Source: RYN-431 sp036388295 (GTDB lineage Bacteria; Planctomycetota; Phycisphaerae; Tepidisphaerales; Tepidisphaeraceae). From it: 21,908 bases of DNA. A program made the position numbers and the translations under genes. This document shows, piece after piece, positions 13,972 through 21,002 of the stretch. The notes beneath the pieces were generated by a model. It did not search any database and had not been told where the DNA came from. It saw only the letters and a list, made by a program, of their open reading frames with translations. Each line of letters begins with the position of its first letter. Within the stretch, counting starts at the first letter, position 1. The stretch is from the NCBI GenBank assembly GCA_036388295.1, contig DASVSC010000251.1, positions 1 through 21,908 of the forward strand, in the 5' to 3' direction.

Positions 13972-14559
13972 TCAGTTCCCGTTCGTGAACTCGACGAGTT
14001 CCATCGTCGACTTCGACGTCATTTGGCCGGTGGTGGAAACTTCCACCTTGACCATGCCGCCGGGCACTTCGGCGCTGTTCCAGCTTTTGGTGACGCTTTT
14101 CATGCCGTTGGCGTCGCTGGCGGCTTCGGTGGTGGTGCACTTGTAGCTTTTGCCGGCCACCGTGATCGTTTCTTCGCCCTTCTTGACGTCCTTTATGGCG
14201 GCCTTGATCTTTTCGGCCACGGCCGGGTCGAGCTTGGACGTGTCGGGCGGCGTGACGGCGGCGGGGACGTCGCGCTTCACGGCCGGCTGGTTCATCGTCT
14301 GGCCCATCATGTCAATGCTGACGCTGGACTCCACGACGGCCTTCTCCGGCGTCAATTCCAGCAGCTTCGTGGTGATCGTCTGGCTCGACTTCTGGCCCAT
14401 GGCTTCGCTCGTGCCGGCGATCTTGACCGTCGCGCCGGGCTTGCACTTGGACCAGCTCTGGTATTCCGGATTGACTTCGGCGCGGGCCGCCGCGCCGAGC
14501 GTGCCGGACAAGACCAGGGCGGCGAACAAACCTTTGCGGGTGATCAGCGGGCGAATCAT
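13972..14559 (-). CDS. Exported hypothetical protein
   Basis: This 195-residue protein has a clear Sec signal peptide (MIRPLITRKGLFAALVLSGTLGAAARA) and a mature part rich in Lys, Thr and Val, predicted beta-rich. Notable segments are SWSKCKPGATVKIAGTSEAM and VAGKSYKCTTTEA, which place two cysteines that could pair. It resembles a recurrent planctomycete family of exported proteins with a WxxxKPG opening, but no function is known to me. The start at 14559 is fixed by AAGGAG seven bases upstream; a longer frame from 14652 lacks such a site. It lies between the protease gene and thiG on the same strand. Confidence 0.8.
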   Translation of the reverse strand: MIRPLITRKGLFAALVLSGTLGAAARAEVNPEYQSWSKCKPGATVKIAGTSEAMGQKSSQTITTKLLELTPEKAVVESSVSIDMMGQTMNQPAVKRDVPAAVTPPDTSKLDPAVAEKIKAAIKDVKKGEETITVAGKSYKCTTTEAASDANGMKSVTKSWNSAEVPGGMVKVEVSTTGQMTSKSTMELVEFTNGN

Positions 14560-14694
14560 GACTTTCTCCTTCAGACGTTTCAGTGGACCGCGACGCCGAC
14601 TCCAAGGCCGGGCATTATCGTGATCATTCTGCCAATTCATGCGGCAAAACACCTGAAGAAGGCTAATGATTCCTGAAAATTCTTTTCGGCCTGA

Positions 14695-16380
14695 TTACTT
14701 CAGCCCTTCGGGCAACTCGCCCGCCACGATCAGGACCATCACGGTGGCCTTGGTGAACTTCTGGGCGATCTCTTCGGTCGTCAGCACCGCGGTCGGCATG
14801 GCCTTCTCTGCCTTCGTCAGTTTCACGCTCGTCAGCTTTTCTTTCTGGTGTTCGAAGAACTTGCGCAGGCGGCCGGTGCTGATGCCCAGGCCGTAGCTGC
14901 TGATGGCTTCGTCGCTGAGGGTTTTCATGGCCACCAGCGCCAGCAGATTGCCGTATTTGTCGAGCATGGGGCCGCCGGAGTTGCCGGGGTTGACCTGGGC
15001 GTCGACGATGACGTCGCATTCCTGTTTGCCGTCCTCGACGGCCGTCACCACGCCGCGGGTGATCTTGACGTTCATGCCCATCATCCCGCCGAGCGGGAAG
15101 CCCATGACCGTGACGTCGGTGCCGATGTTCGGCGCGTCATAGTCGGCCAGGCGGATGAACGGCAGCGGCGTCTTCGGCTCGTTGACGATTTTAAGGATCG
15201 CGATGTCCTGCTCGTCGTCGACGATGATCTTCTCGGCGACCTTCGTCGTGCCGTCGCTCATGCGGATGATCATCTTGTCGCCGGCGGCGGCGACGTGGCG
15301 GTTGGTCATGATGTAGCCGTCGTCGCTGATGAAAAAGCCGGTGCCGCTGCCGACGACGCCCTTGCGGGCCAGATCGCCGGGGCTGCTTTCGCCGCTTTTG
15401 GGCTTGCGGTAATCGGGCCGCACGTACGTCCATTGGGTATTGCTGCTGGCCCCGCGGCGGCTGAACAAGACCTTGGCGTCCGACACGATCGGCACGACCT
15501 TCGGGTTGTTCCTCAACATGCCGGGCGGCGCGTTTTCCAAGGCGTTGTACAGGTTCTGCACGATCTCTTTGCTGTCGTTCAGCTGGGCGGCCTTGTAAGC
15601 GCTGACGACGGCGTCTTCATACTTTTTGCGGAAGTTGTAGGCGATCGCCAGGTTCGTCAGGGCCTCGGGCGAATTGGGCTTGAGCTTGGCAGCGGTTTCC
15701 AGCGAGGCGATGGAGTCGTCGATCAACTTGTTGCTGCCTTCGACGCGTGAGATCTTGACGAGGCTGTAGTACCCCATCTCGAAGTTGGCGGGGAAGGAAT
15801 TGGGGTAAATCTTCAGGATCTCCTTGAGCTTCTCGACGCCCTTGAGCGTCTGGTCGCCGCGGAGCATGGTGACGGCCTCTTCGGTCATCTGGTCGACCTG
15901 CTTGTGCAGCTTTTTCAGCTCTTCGCCGCTGACCCATTTGCCTTTGACCTTCTCGGCCCCGTCGCGCGCCATGTCCTGCCACTTTTTCAGTTCGGCTTTT
16001 CCCTTGGCGTTGTCGGGGTCGTTGGGGTGCGTGTCGACGAACTTCTGCCAGAGGGTGACGGCGAACAGCGGCGTATCGACGCGGTCGGCCTGGCGGACGG
16101 TGCGGTCGAAGTCGGCGCTGCCGGTGGCCGACGCGCCGCCGGAGGTCGCCCCGCCGGCGGGCGTAGCGGGGCCGTTGAGGGCCGGGTCGTCGACGCTGGC
16201 GACGTCGCCCGCCGAGACGATCTTCATCGTCCCGTCGTCGAGCTTCACCGTGTAGCTGCTGCCGAGCTTTTTGATCGTGCCTTCGTAGACCGTGCCGTCC
16301 TTCATCTTCAACTTCCCGGCCCAGAGGACGGCGGGAACGAGCAGGCTCAGCACGCAGGAACGGATCAGGAGTGTTCGCAT
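14695..16380 (-). CDS. Exported TPR-containing trypsin-like (S1C/Deg-type) serine protease
   Basis: The 561-residue protein has a signal peptide (about 1-21), a short beta segment (LKMKDGTVYEGTIKKLGSSY), a disordered Gly/Ala/Thr stretch, a helical region with TPR units (about 155-280, e.g. PNSPEALTNLAIAYNFRKKYEDA), and a C-terminal protease domain from about 340. The triad is readable: H362 in TNRHVAAA, D392 in DEQDIAILKI and S468 in NPGNSGGPM. No PDZ domain follows, unlike DegP. It probably acts in the periplasm on misfolded or specific envelope proteins; the TPR part may recruit partners. ATG 16380 lies just 3' of a palindromic repeat (16398-16469) and has no clear Shine-Dalgarno sequence. 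Confidence 0.88.
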   Translation of the reverse strand: MRTLLIRSCVLSLLVPAVLWAGKLKMKDGTVYEGTIKKLGSSYTVKLDDGTMKIVSAGDVASVDDPALNGPATPAGGATSGGASATGSADFDRTVRQADRVDTPLFAVTLWQKFVDTHPNDPDNAKGKAELKKWQDMARDGAEKVKGKWVSGEELKKLHKQVDQMTEEAVTMLRGDQTLKGVEKLKEILKIYPNSFPANFEMGYYSLVKISRVEGSNKLIDDSIASLETAAKLKPNSPEALTNLAIAYNFRKKYEDAVVSAYKAAQLNDSKEIVQNLYNALENAPPGMLRNNPKVVPIVSDAKVLFSRRGASSNTQWTYVRPDYRKPKSGESSPGDLARKGVVGSGTGFFISDDGYIMTNRHVAAAGDKMIIRMSDGTTKVAEKIIVDDEQDIAILKIVNEPKTPLPFIRLADYDAPNIGTDVTVMGFPLGGMMGMNVKITRGVVTAVEDGKQECDVIVDAQVNPGNSGGPMLDKYGNLLALVAMKTLSDEAISSYGLGISTGRLRKFFEHQKEKLTSVKLTKAEKAMPTAVLTTEEIAQKFTKATVMVLIVAGELPEGLK

Positions 16381-16397
16381 AAAGTCACGGAGCTGGT

Positions 16398-16469
16398 GGC
16401 TAGTAGCTGGTGGCTAATAGCCGAAGAAACGTGTTTGAGCCACCAGCCATTAGCCACCAGCTACTAGCC
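16398..16469. repeat. Palindromic repeat, GGCTAGTAGCTGGTGGCT family
   Basis: A perfect 21-bp inverted repeat (16398-16418 and 16449-16469) with a 30-bp core fills the space between the thiS stop (16475) and the protease start (16380). The arms contain internal direct repeats of the form CTGGTGGCTA/GTAG. It resembles the other elements of the window in layout but not in sequence. Confidence 0.85.
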
Positions 16470-16474
16470 GCCTC

Positions 16475-16672
16475 TCATCCCCCGCCGACGAAGGTGACGA
16501 TTTCCACTTCGTCGGCCTCTTTCAAGGGCGTATCGTACCGTTCCGCCCGCAGCAGCCGTCGGTTTAATTCGACGGCCACTTTCTGGACCGACAGGCCCCG
16601 GCCTTCGACCAGTTGCCGCACCGTCATCGGCTCCGTCATCTCACGGGGTTCCCCGTTTACGATAATCCGCAC
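16475..16672 (-). CDS. thiS: Sulfur carrier protein ThiS
   Basis: This 65-residue ubiquitin-like protein (MRIIVNGEPREMTEPMTVRQ at the start) ends in EIVTFVGGG, the C-terminal glycines whose carboxylate is adenylated and converted to thiocarboxylate to donate sulfur to ThiG. The start is GTG at 16672, which gives the normal length; the open frame continues upstream without homology. No TPP riboswitch signature (CTGAGA...ACCTGA) was found upstream. It is separated from thiG by the protease and exported hypothetical genes, all on the same strand. Confidence 0.9.
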   Translation of the reverse strand: MRIIVNGEPREMTEPMTVRQLVEGRGLSVQKVAVELNRRLLRAERYDTPLKEADEVEIVTFVGGG

Positions 16673-16678
16673 GCGGGC

Positions 16679-16707
16679 ACTATACCCGCGCGGATCGCGT
16701 CCGATAA
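16679..16707 (-). promoter_or_regulatory. Possible sigma-70-like promoter of thiS
   Basis: On the minus strand TATAGT (16684-16679) is preceded at 17-bp spacing by TTATCG (16707-16702). If used, transcription would begin at or next to the GTG start, giving a leaderless or nearly leaderless thiS mRNA, which would explain the missing Shine-Dalgarno sequence. The -35 match is weak. Confidence 0.25.
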
Positions 16708-16720
16708 GGATAAAAGACCC

Positions 16721-16781
16721 GGCCCGCTTTCGGGGCTTGGGGTCACCGCATGGGATAAAGACAGGCCAGCTGAAGCGGGCC
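16721..16781. other. Intergenic inverted repeat between thiS and the histidine kinase gene
   Basis: GGCCCGCTT (16721-16729) pairs with AAGCGGGCC (16773-16781). GGATAAAAGAC and GGGATAAAGAC form an imperfect direct repeat nearby. The position is in the leader of the + strand kinase gene or upstream of thiS. It does not match a riboswitch I recognise. Confidence 0.35.
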
Positions 16782-16865
16782 GTGCCTCGCGCCGGGAATG
16801 TCAGGCAATCGGATGGGCAGCTTCCCTGATCGAATCGTACGTTCCTAGCCGATAGCGAGGAACAA

Positions 16866-17672
16866 GTGACTGACCTGCCGCCGACCATCCCTCCCGATTT
16901 GGCCCTGACCCTGACGCAGCAGTTGCGGCAGGCCCAGGAAGAACTGTCGCTGCTCCGCGAACAGGTCATGCAGACCCAGCGGTTGGCCACCATCGGCACC
17001 ATCGCCGCCGTTATTGCGCACGAGTTCAACAACATCCTGACGCCCGTCATCAGCTACTCGCAGTACGCCCTGACGAGCGCCGAGAGCGACAAGCCCGACA
17101 CCGAGCTGATCAAAAAGGCCCTCGCCAAGAGCTTTCAAGGGGCTACGAAAGCGGGACGAATCTGTTCGTCCATGCTCGGCCTGGCGCGCGGCGAATCCGA
17201 ACACGGCGACGTGCGCGTCCAGAATCTGGTCGACGAAACCCTACTGGTGCTGGCCCGCGACCCGCAGAAGGACGGCATTGCCCTGCGCGTCCAGGTGCCG
17301 CCCGGCCTCAGCGTGCGCGGCGATCCGGTGCAACTCGAACAAGTGCTGCTGAACCTGCTGATCAACGCCCGCCAAGCTATGCTTGGTAAGGCGGGGTCGA
17401 TCACCATCAAAGCCATCGACCTGCCCGAGACGAACCAGGTGCGGCTCAGCGTCATCGACACCGGCCCCGGCATCGCGCCGCAAAACCTGGACAAGATCTT
17501 CGACCCGTTCTTCACCACCAAAGGCACCGCCCGCCGGGGCGAAAGCCGCGGCACGGGGTTGGGCCTGGCGATCTGCCGCGAAATCATCGACGCTCACGGC
17601 GGCCGCATCGACGTGCAAAGCGAACCGGGCAAAGGCACGACGTTCCTACTGACGCTGCCGAAGGCGGAGTAG
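16866..17672 (+). CDS. Cytoplasmic histidine kinase without sensor domain
   Basis: The 268-residue kinase has an N-terminal coiled coil (about 10-45), a dimerisation/phosphoacceptor helix AAVIAHEFNNILTPVISYSQ with H52, and an ATPase domain with N box NLLINARQAM, G1 box DTGPGI, F box IFDPFFTTK and G2 box GTGLGLAI. The HEFNN form is typical of NtrB/HWE-neighbouring, HPK4-like kinases. No transmembrane or PAS domain is present, so it should receive its signal from a partner protein or an unseen cytoplasmic cue. The start is GTG 16866 with GAGGA six bases upstream. There is no response-regulator gene next to it, so it is an orphan here. Confidence 0.92.
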   Translation: MTDLPPTIPPDLALTLTQQLRQAQEELSLLREQVMQTQRLATIGTIAAVIAHEFNNILTPVISYSQYALTSAESDKPDTELIKKALAKSFQGATKAGRICSSMLGLARGESEHGDVRVQNLVDETLLVLARDPQKDGIALRVQVPPGLSVRGDPVQLEQVLLNLLINARQAMLGKAGSITIKAIDLPETNQVRLSVIDTGPGIAPQNLDKIFDPFFTTKGTARRGESRGTGLGLAICREIIDAHGGRIDVQSEPGKGTTFLLTLPKAE

Positions 17673-17736
17673 GCACTTTCGCGCCATCCGAACGAATCCA
17701 GTCCGTCCGACGCCGCAAGACCGGCCCGACGCCCAC

Positions 17737-18720
17737 TCACCGCAGCTTCGCCGTCACGCCTTCCTGTTCCCACTGCTGAATCAGTCGGCGGATGTCTTTC
17801 ACCGTCGCGTTTAACTCGTCCGTCGTATCCACCAGGCCGGCGTAGAGCTTCGGGTCGTTGATCAGCTTGCCGGCCGTGCCGGCGCCGTTGTTAAGTTTGA
17901 CCGTAATAGCATTGACCTGCTCCAGCGTCGTCGCGGCCTGGTCCAACCGGGCCTGCACGCGGGTGGCGATGTCGTCGATCTTCGTCTGAGCGCCCTTGGC
18001 CGTGTCTTTGACCGTGGTGACGGCCGTGTCCAGGTTTTTGGCGATCTCGCCCGCTTGCGCCGTGACGGCCTTCGCGTTCTCGCTGGCGCTGCGGACGGCG
18101 CTCATGCTGGCCTGCAGGTCGGCACGGAACTTCTCGTCGTTCACGACCCGGTTCAGGCCCGCCAGCGTTTGCTGGGCCTCGTCGATCATCTTCCCGGCCT
18201 GCGTGACGCGGGCGTTCAGGTTGGCGATGAAGTTCTCGTCCTTGAGCTGCTTGACGATGGCCGCCAATTCCGGGCCGATCGATTTCAGTTCCGGCGGCAG
18301 CAGGTCCAGGCCGACGTAGGTGGCGCGGATCACGTCGCCCGCCTTCATGAGGCCGCTGCTGTCGGCGATTTCCAGCACCAGGTTCGCCCCCGTGCCCAGC
18401 GGCGACGTCTGGCGGATCGTCGCGGCCGCCACGCCCGGCAGCGGCGGCGTGGCGTCGACTTCGCCCTCGGCCCAGATCTGGTCGACCTGCTTCTCGTCGC
18501 GCCAGACGCGGATCACCCGCCCGACGTTCACCCCGCGGAACGTGACGGCCGACCCGTCGCTCACGCCGTCCGCCCGCTCCATCACGAAGCGGATCATCAG
18601 CTTCTCGCCGGCAAACGGCTTGGCGATGTTGGCCCCGAAACGCAGGATCATCCAGCCCAGCATCACGAGCGAGGCGAGCACGGTAATCCCGACGGCGACG
18701 TTGCGGCGATAAGTGGACAA
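17737..18720 (-). CDS. MlaD/MCE-domain protein (membrane-anchored lipid-transport component)
   Basis: The 327-residue protein has one N-terminal membrane helix (NVAVGITVLASLVMLGWMIL), an MCE domain (about 38-120; FVMERADGVSDGSAVTFRGV, then QTSPLGTGANLVLEI) and a long C-terminal alpha-helical coiled coil with repeated heptads that ends in IQQWEQEGVTAKLR. MCE proteins form hexameric rings or tubes that move lipids between inner and outer membranes, normally with an MlaE/MlaF ABC transporter; none is in this window. No ATG is available near the membrane helix; TTG 18720 (MSTYRRNVAVG) fits family spacing. The frame stays open to 18837, but that part (LLGVLGVLAV) is translation of a palindromic repeat. 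Confidence 0.85.
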   Translation of the reverse strand: MSTYRRNVAVGITVLASLVMLGWMILRFGANIAKPFAGEKLMIRFVMERADGVSDGSAVTFRGVNVGRVIRVWRDEKQVDQIWAEGEVDATPPLPGVAAATIRQTSPLGTGANLVLEIADSSGLMKAGDVIRATYVGLDLLPPELKSIGPELAAIVKQLKDENFIANLNARVTQAGKMIDEAQQTLAGLNRVVNDEKFRADLQASMSAVRSASENAKAVTAQAGEIAKNLDTAVTTVKDTAKGAQTKIDDIATRVQARLDQAATTLEQVNAITVKLNNGAGTAGKLINDPKLYAGLVDTTDELNATVKDIRRLIQQWEQEGVTAKLR

Positions 18721-18775
18721 GGGGCCGGCGAGTCTAGCGGGGGTTTGATTCCGACGCCAGAACGTGGAAGATGGA

Positions 18776-18910
18776 ACCGCCAAGACGCCAAGGACGCCAA
18801 GAAGAGAAGAGCAGAGACAAAACTCGGCACCCGACACCGCTGCGTTGGATTGATCTTTCCTTTTCTTCTTGGCGTCCTTGGCGTCCTTGGCGTCTTGGCG
18901 TCTTGGCGGT
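18776..18910. repeat. Palindromic repeat with iterated GACGCCAAG units
   Basis: The left arm 18776-18804 (begins ACCGCCAAGACGCCAAGGAC) recurs inverted at 18865-18910. The right arm carries two additional units (TTGGCGTCC and TTGGCGTC), so arms are 29 and 46 bp around a 60-bp core. The inner edges are purine-rich (AAGAAG.., complement of ..TTTTCTTCTT), as in the CACGGAGG-family elements. It lies between the divergent MlaD-like and GNAT genes. Confidence 0.85.
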
Positions 18911-18947
18911 CCAACCTGCTCTGCATCAATCGCGCTACGATGACGTC

Positions 18948-19427
18948 ATGGCCATCAATATCCGTGCGGTGCCGGTGGAGCGGATTCTGCCCTTGCGGCA
19001 CGCTATCCTGCGCCCGGGATTGCCGGCCGCGACGGCACGATTCGACTGCGACGACGCCCCCGACGCCGTTCATTTTGCCGCACAGGCAGGCGACCGCCTC
19101 GCCGGCTGCGCGACGCTCTGTCGCGAGCCGTTCGACGGCGAACCGGCCTGGCGGCTGCGCGGCATGGCGGTGGCCGCTGACGCCCAGAGCGGCGGTGTCG
19201 GCCGACTGCTGCTGACGGCATTGGACCACCATGTGACGGCGAACGGGCCGCCGCACACGCTTTGGTGTAATGCCCGCCTGCCCGCCGTCGGGTTCTACGA
19301 ACGCTGCGGCTGGGCCGTCGTCAGCGACGTGTTCGACATCCCCACCGCCGGCCCGCACCGCCGGATGACGCGCCGTCTTGAGATTTCCCCGACAGGCCCT
19401 ACCGTAGCCGCACCTAGAAGGAGTTAG
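18948..19427 (+). CDS. GNAT-family N-acetyltransferase
   Basis: The 159-residue protein fits the GNAT fold: LRGMAVAADAQSGGVGRLLLTALDHHV is the acetyl-CoA-binding motif A (Q-x-x-G-x-G form), followed by LWCNARLPAVGFYERCGWAVV, the motif-B region with the common FYxxxGW. The acceptor substrate cannot be read from sequence. The start is taken at ATG 18948 (MAINIRAVPVERI); the frame is open upstream but passes through the palindromic repeat, so the longer version is rejected. No strong Shine-Dalgarno sequence was seen. Its stop lies 5 bp before the ThuA-like gene and contains that gene's ribosome-binding site, so the two form an operon. Confidence 0.85.
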   Translation: MAINIRAVPVERILPLRHAILRPGLPAATARFDCDDAPDAVHFAAQAGDRLAGCATLCREPFDGEPAWRLRGMAVAADAQSGGVGRLLLTALDHHVTANGPPHTLWCNARLPAVGFYERCGWAVVSDVFDIPTAGPHRRMTRRLEISPTGPTVAAPRRS

Positions 19428-19432
19428 GGCCC

Positions 19433-20158
19433 ATGTCGATCCGCGTGACCATCTGGCACGAACACCGCCACGAAAAGAAGCACAAAGCCGTCAGCGACCT
19501 TTACCCCGAAGGCATGCACGGCCAACTGGCCAGGCACCTGCGGACGCAGGAGGGACTTGAAGTCGGCCTGGCGACCCTGGACGACCCGGAACACGGTTTG
19601 ACCGACGAGGTCATCGCCGGCACCGACGTCATGATCTGGTGGGGCCACGGCTATCACAACGAAGTCGGCGACGACATCGTCGACAAGGTCCACCGCCGCT
19701 GCCTGGCGGGCATGGGCCTGATCGTGCTGCACTCGGCCCATTATTCCAAGATCTTCCGCCGACTGATGGGCACCACCTGCGACCTGAAGTGGCGTGTGGG
19801 CGAGGACCGCGAAATCCTCTGGGTCACCAAGGCCGGCCACCCGATCCTGGCGGGCATCGATGACCACTTCGTGCTCGACCGCGAAGAAATGTACGGCGAA
19901 GGCTTCGACGTCCCCACGCCCGAAGAAACCCTGCTGATCAGCACCTTCAGCGGCGGCGAATGCTTCCGCAGCGGCCTGACCTGGACCCGTGGGGCCGGCA
20001 AAATCTTCTACTTCCGGCCCGGCCACGAAACGTACCGCAGCTACTACGACCCGAACGTGCTGCGCGTGATCACCAACGCCGTCCGCTGGGCCCGCCCGGT
20101 CGATGGCGGCCGAATCCCGCCGGGGTGCGTGAACAAGCCCAAGGCCGGCTGGGTCTAA
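19433..20158 (+). CDS. ThuA-like domain protein (trehalose-utilisation type)
   Basis: The 241-residue single-domain protein has the glutamine-amidotransferase-like ThuA fold: an N-terminal strand RVTIWHEH, DVMIWWGHGYHNEV, GLIVLHSAHYSKIFRRLMG (the nucleophile-region analogue with Ser-Ala-His), and KIFYFRPGHETYRSYYDPNVLRVITNAVRWA at the C-terminus, all typical of this family. ThuA proteins are linked to sugar metabolism; the reaction is poorly defined. The start at 19433 has AGGAG 9 bases upstream inside the preceding gene's last codons. It is likely co-translated with the GNAT gene. Confidence 0.9.
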   Translation: MSIRVTIWHEHRHEKKHKAVSDLYPEGMHGQLARHLRTQEGLEVGLATLDDPEHGLTDEVIAGTDVMIWWGHGYHNEVGDDIVDKVHRRCLAGMGLIVLHSAHYSKIFRRLMGTTCDLKWRVGEDREILWVTKAGHPILAGIDDHFVLDREEMYGEGFDVPTPEETLLISTFSGGECFRSGLTWTRGAGKIFYFRPGHETYRSYYDPNVLRVITNAVRWARPVDGGRIPPGCVNKPKAGWV

Positions 20159-20182
20159 CGTTCACCTAAAATTCATCCATGA

Positions 20183-20215
20183 AGAACGCTTGAAATTAAT
20201 TTCATGAAACGTTCT
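20183..20215. promoter_or_regulatory. Nested AT-rich palindrome upstream of the response-regulator gene
   Basis: TGAAATTAATTTCA (20191-20204) is a perfect 14-bp palindrome, flanked by AGAACG (20183-20188) and CGTTCT (20210-20215), which are also inverted copies. It stands out as AT-rich in a GC-rich region and lies about 30 bp before the response-regulator start. It could be an operator or part of the promoter; no known consensus is matched. Confidence 0.45.
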
Positions 20216-20217
20216 AA

Positions 20218-20246
20218 CCGACCCGTTCTCTTTTGAGGCGGGTCGG
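20218..20246 (+). promoter_or_regulatory. Start-site hairpin of the response-regulator gene
   Basis: CCGACCCG (20218-20225) pairs with CGGGTCGG (20239-20246), which directly touches the ATG at 20247. The loop TTCTCTTTTGAGG holds the ribosome-binding site GAGG (20235-20238). An 8-bp GC-rich stem between ribosome-binding site and start codon may tune translation. Confidence 0.45.
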
Positions 20247-20942
20247 ATGAATGTCCTATTGGTGGATGCGAACGCCGCGCGCGGCATGCTTCTCTTGCGG
20301 CAGCTTGAGGAACAGCACTTTGACGTACGAACCGTCGCGTCGGCAGACGCGGCGCTGAAGGCCGTTGCGGAACAGTCGTTCCGTGCTCTCGTCATTGAAC
20401 ACGACCTTCCCGGCACGGCCGGGCGATTGACGCAACGCCTGCGGGCCGACGGCTGCGGCACGCCGATCATCGTACTGACCGACGACACCGTCCCGGCCAC
20501 GAAGGTGGCCTTACTAGACGACGGCGTCGACGACGTCCTGGTCCGCCCCTTCCCGCCCGAGTTGCTGCCGGCCCAGATCCGGTCGCTGCTGCGCCGGTGT
20601 GCCCCGAGCGAAGGGGCCGTGCTGAAGTTCGAAGACCTGACGCTGGACCTGCGTTCGCTGCAGCTATCGCGTCAGGGCCGGCTCATTCCGTCGACCAGCC
20701 GGGAACTGGCGGTGCTGGAATATTTCCTGCGTAACCGCCAGCGCGTCATCAGCCGCAACGAACTGTCGGAGGCGGTCTGGAAGGACACGGCCCTGCCGGA
20801 ATCGAACGTGATCGAGGTCTTCATCGCCCGCCTGCGTCGCAAGGTCGACCGCCCGTTCGGCGTACCGCTGATCCACACGATCGTCGGCCGCGGCTACATG
20901 CTGAGCGTGACGAAACCGGGCACGGGCGAAGCGACGGACTAG
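20247..20942 (+). CDS. OmpR/PhoB-family response regulator with atypical receiver domain
   Basis: The 231-residue protein has an N-terminal receiver-like domain (1-115) and a C-terminal winged-helix DNA-binding domain (FEDLTLDLRSLQLSRQG, TSRELAVLEYFLRN, ESNVIEVFIARLRRKV, IHTIVGRGYML). In the receiver, the acidic pair is reduced to D7-A8, the usual phosphoacceptor Asp position is E51 (VIEHDLPG), and the conserved Lys is R100 (VLVRPF). T78 is kept. Phosphorylation in the standard way is therefore doubtful, although D53 is two residues away. The DNA-binding half looks intact. A hairpin and a palindrome precede the gene, hinting at autoregulation. No kinase gene is directly adjacent; a kinase fragment of the opposite strand lies at the window end. 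Confidence 0.9.
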   Translation: MNVLLVDANAARGMLLLRQLEEQHFDVRTVASADAALKAVAEQSFRALVIEHDLPGTAGRLTQRLRADGCGTPIIVLTDDTVPATKVALLDDGVDDVLVRPFPPELLPAQIRSLLRRCAPSEGAVLKFEDLTLDLRSLQLSRQGRLIPSTSRELAVLEYFLRNRQRVISRNELSEAVWKDTALPESNVIEVFIARLRRKVDRPFGVPLIHTIVGRGYMLSVTKPGTGEATD

Positions 20943-21002
20943 GAATACGGCCGCGGCGACGCAAGGCGCTCCGACGTCGACTACCTTTGTAGACAATTTC
21001 GA

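Noticed and set aside
16673..16865. TPP riboswitch upstream of thiS
   Set aside because: The CTGAGA and ACCTGATC-type conserved segments could not be found on the minus strand; the same holds upstream of thiG.
18776..18910. CRISPR-like array because of the regular GCCAAG units
   Set aside because: Units are 8-9 bp with no unique spacers and are arranged as inverted arms, not as direct repeats with spacers.
18771..18947. N-terminal extension of the GNAT protein from ATG 18771
   Set aside because: The added residues (RQGRQEEKSRD.., WRPWRPWRLG) are translation of the palindromic repeat, and the fold begins at MAINIRAV.
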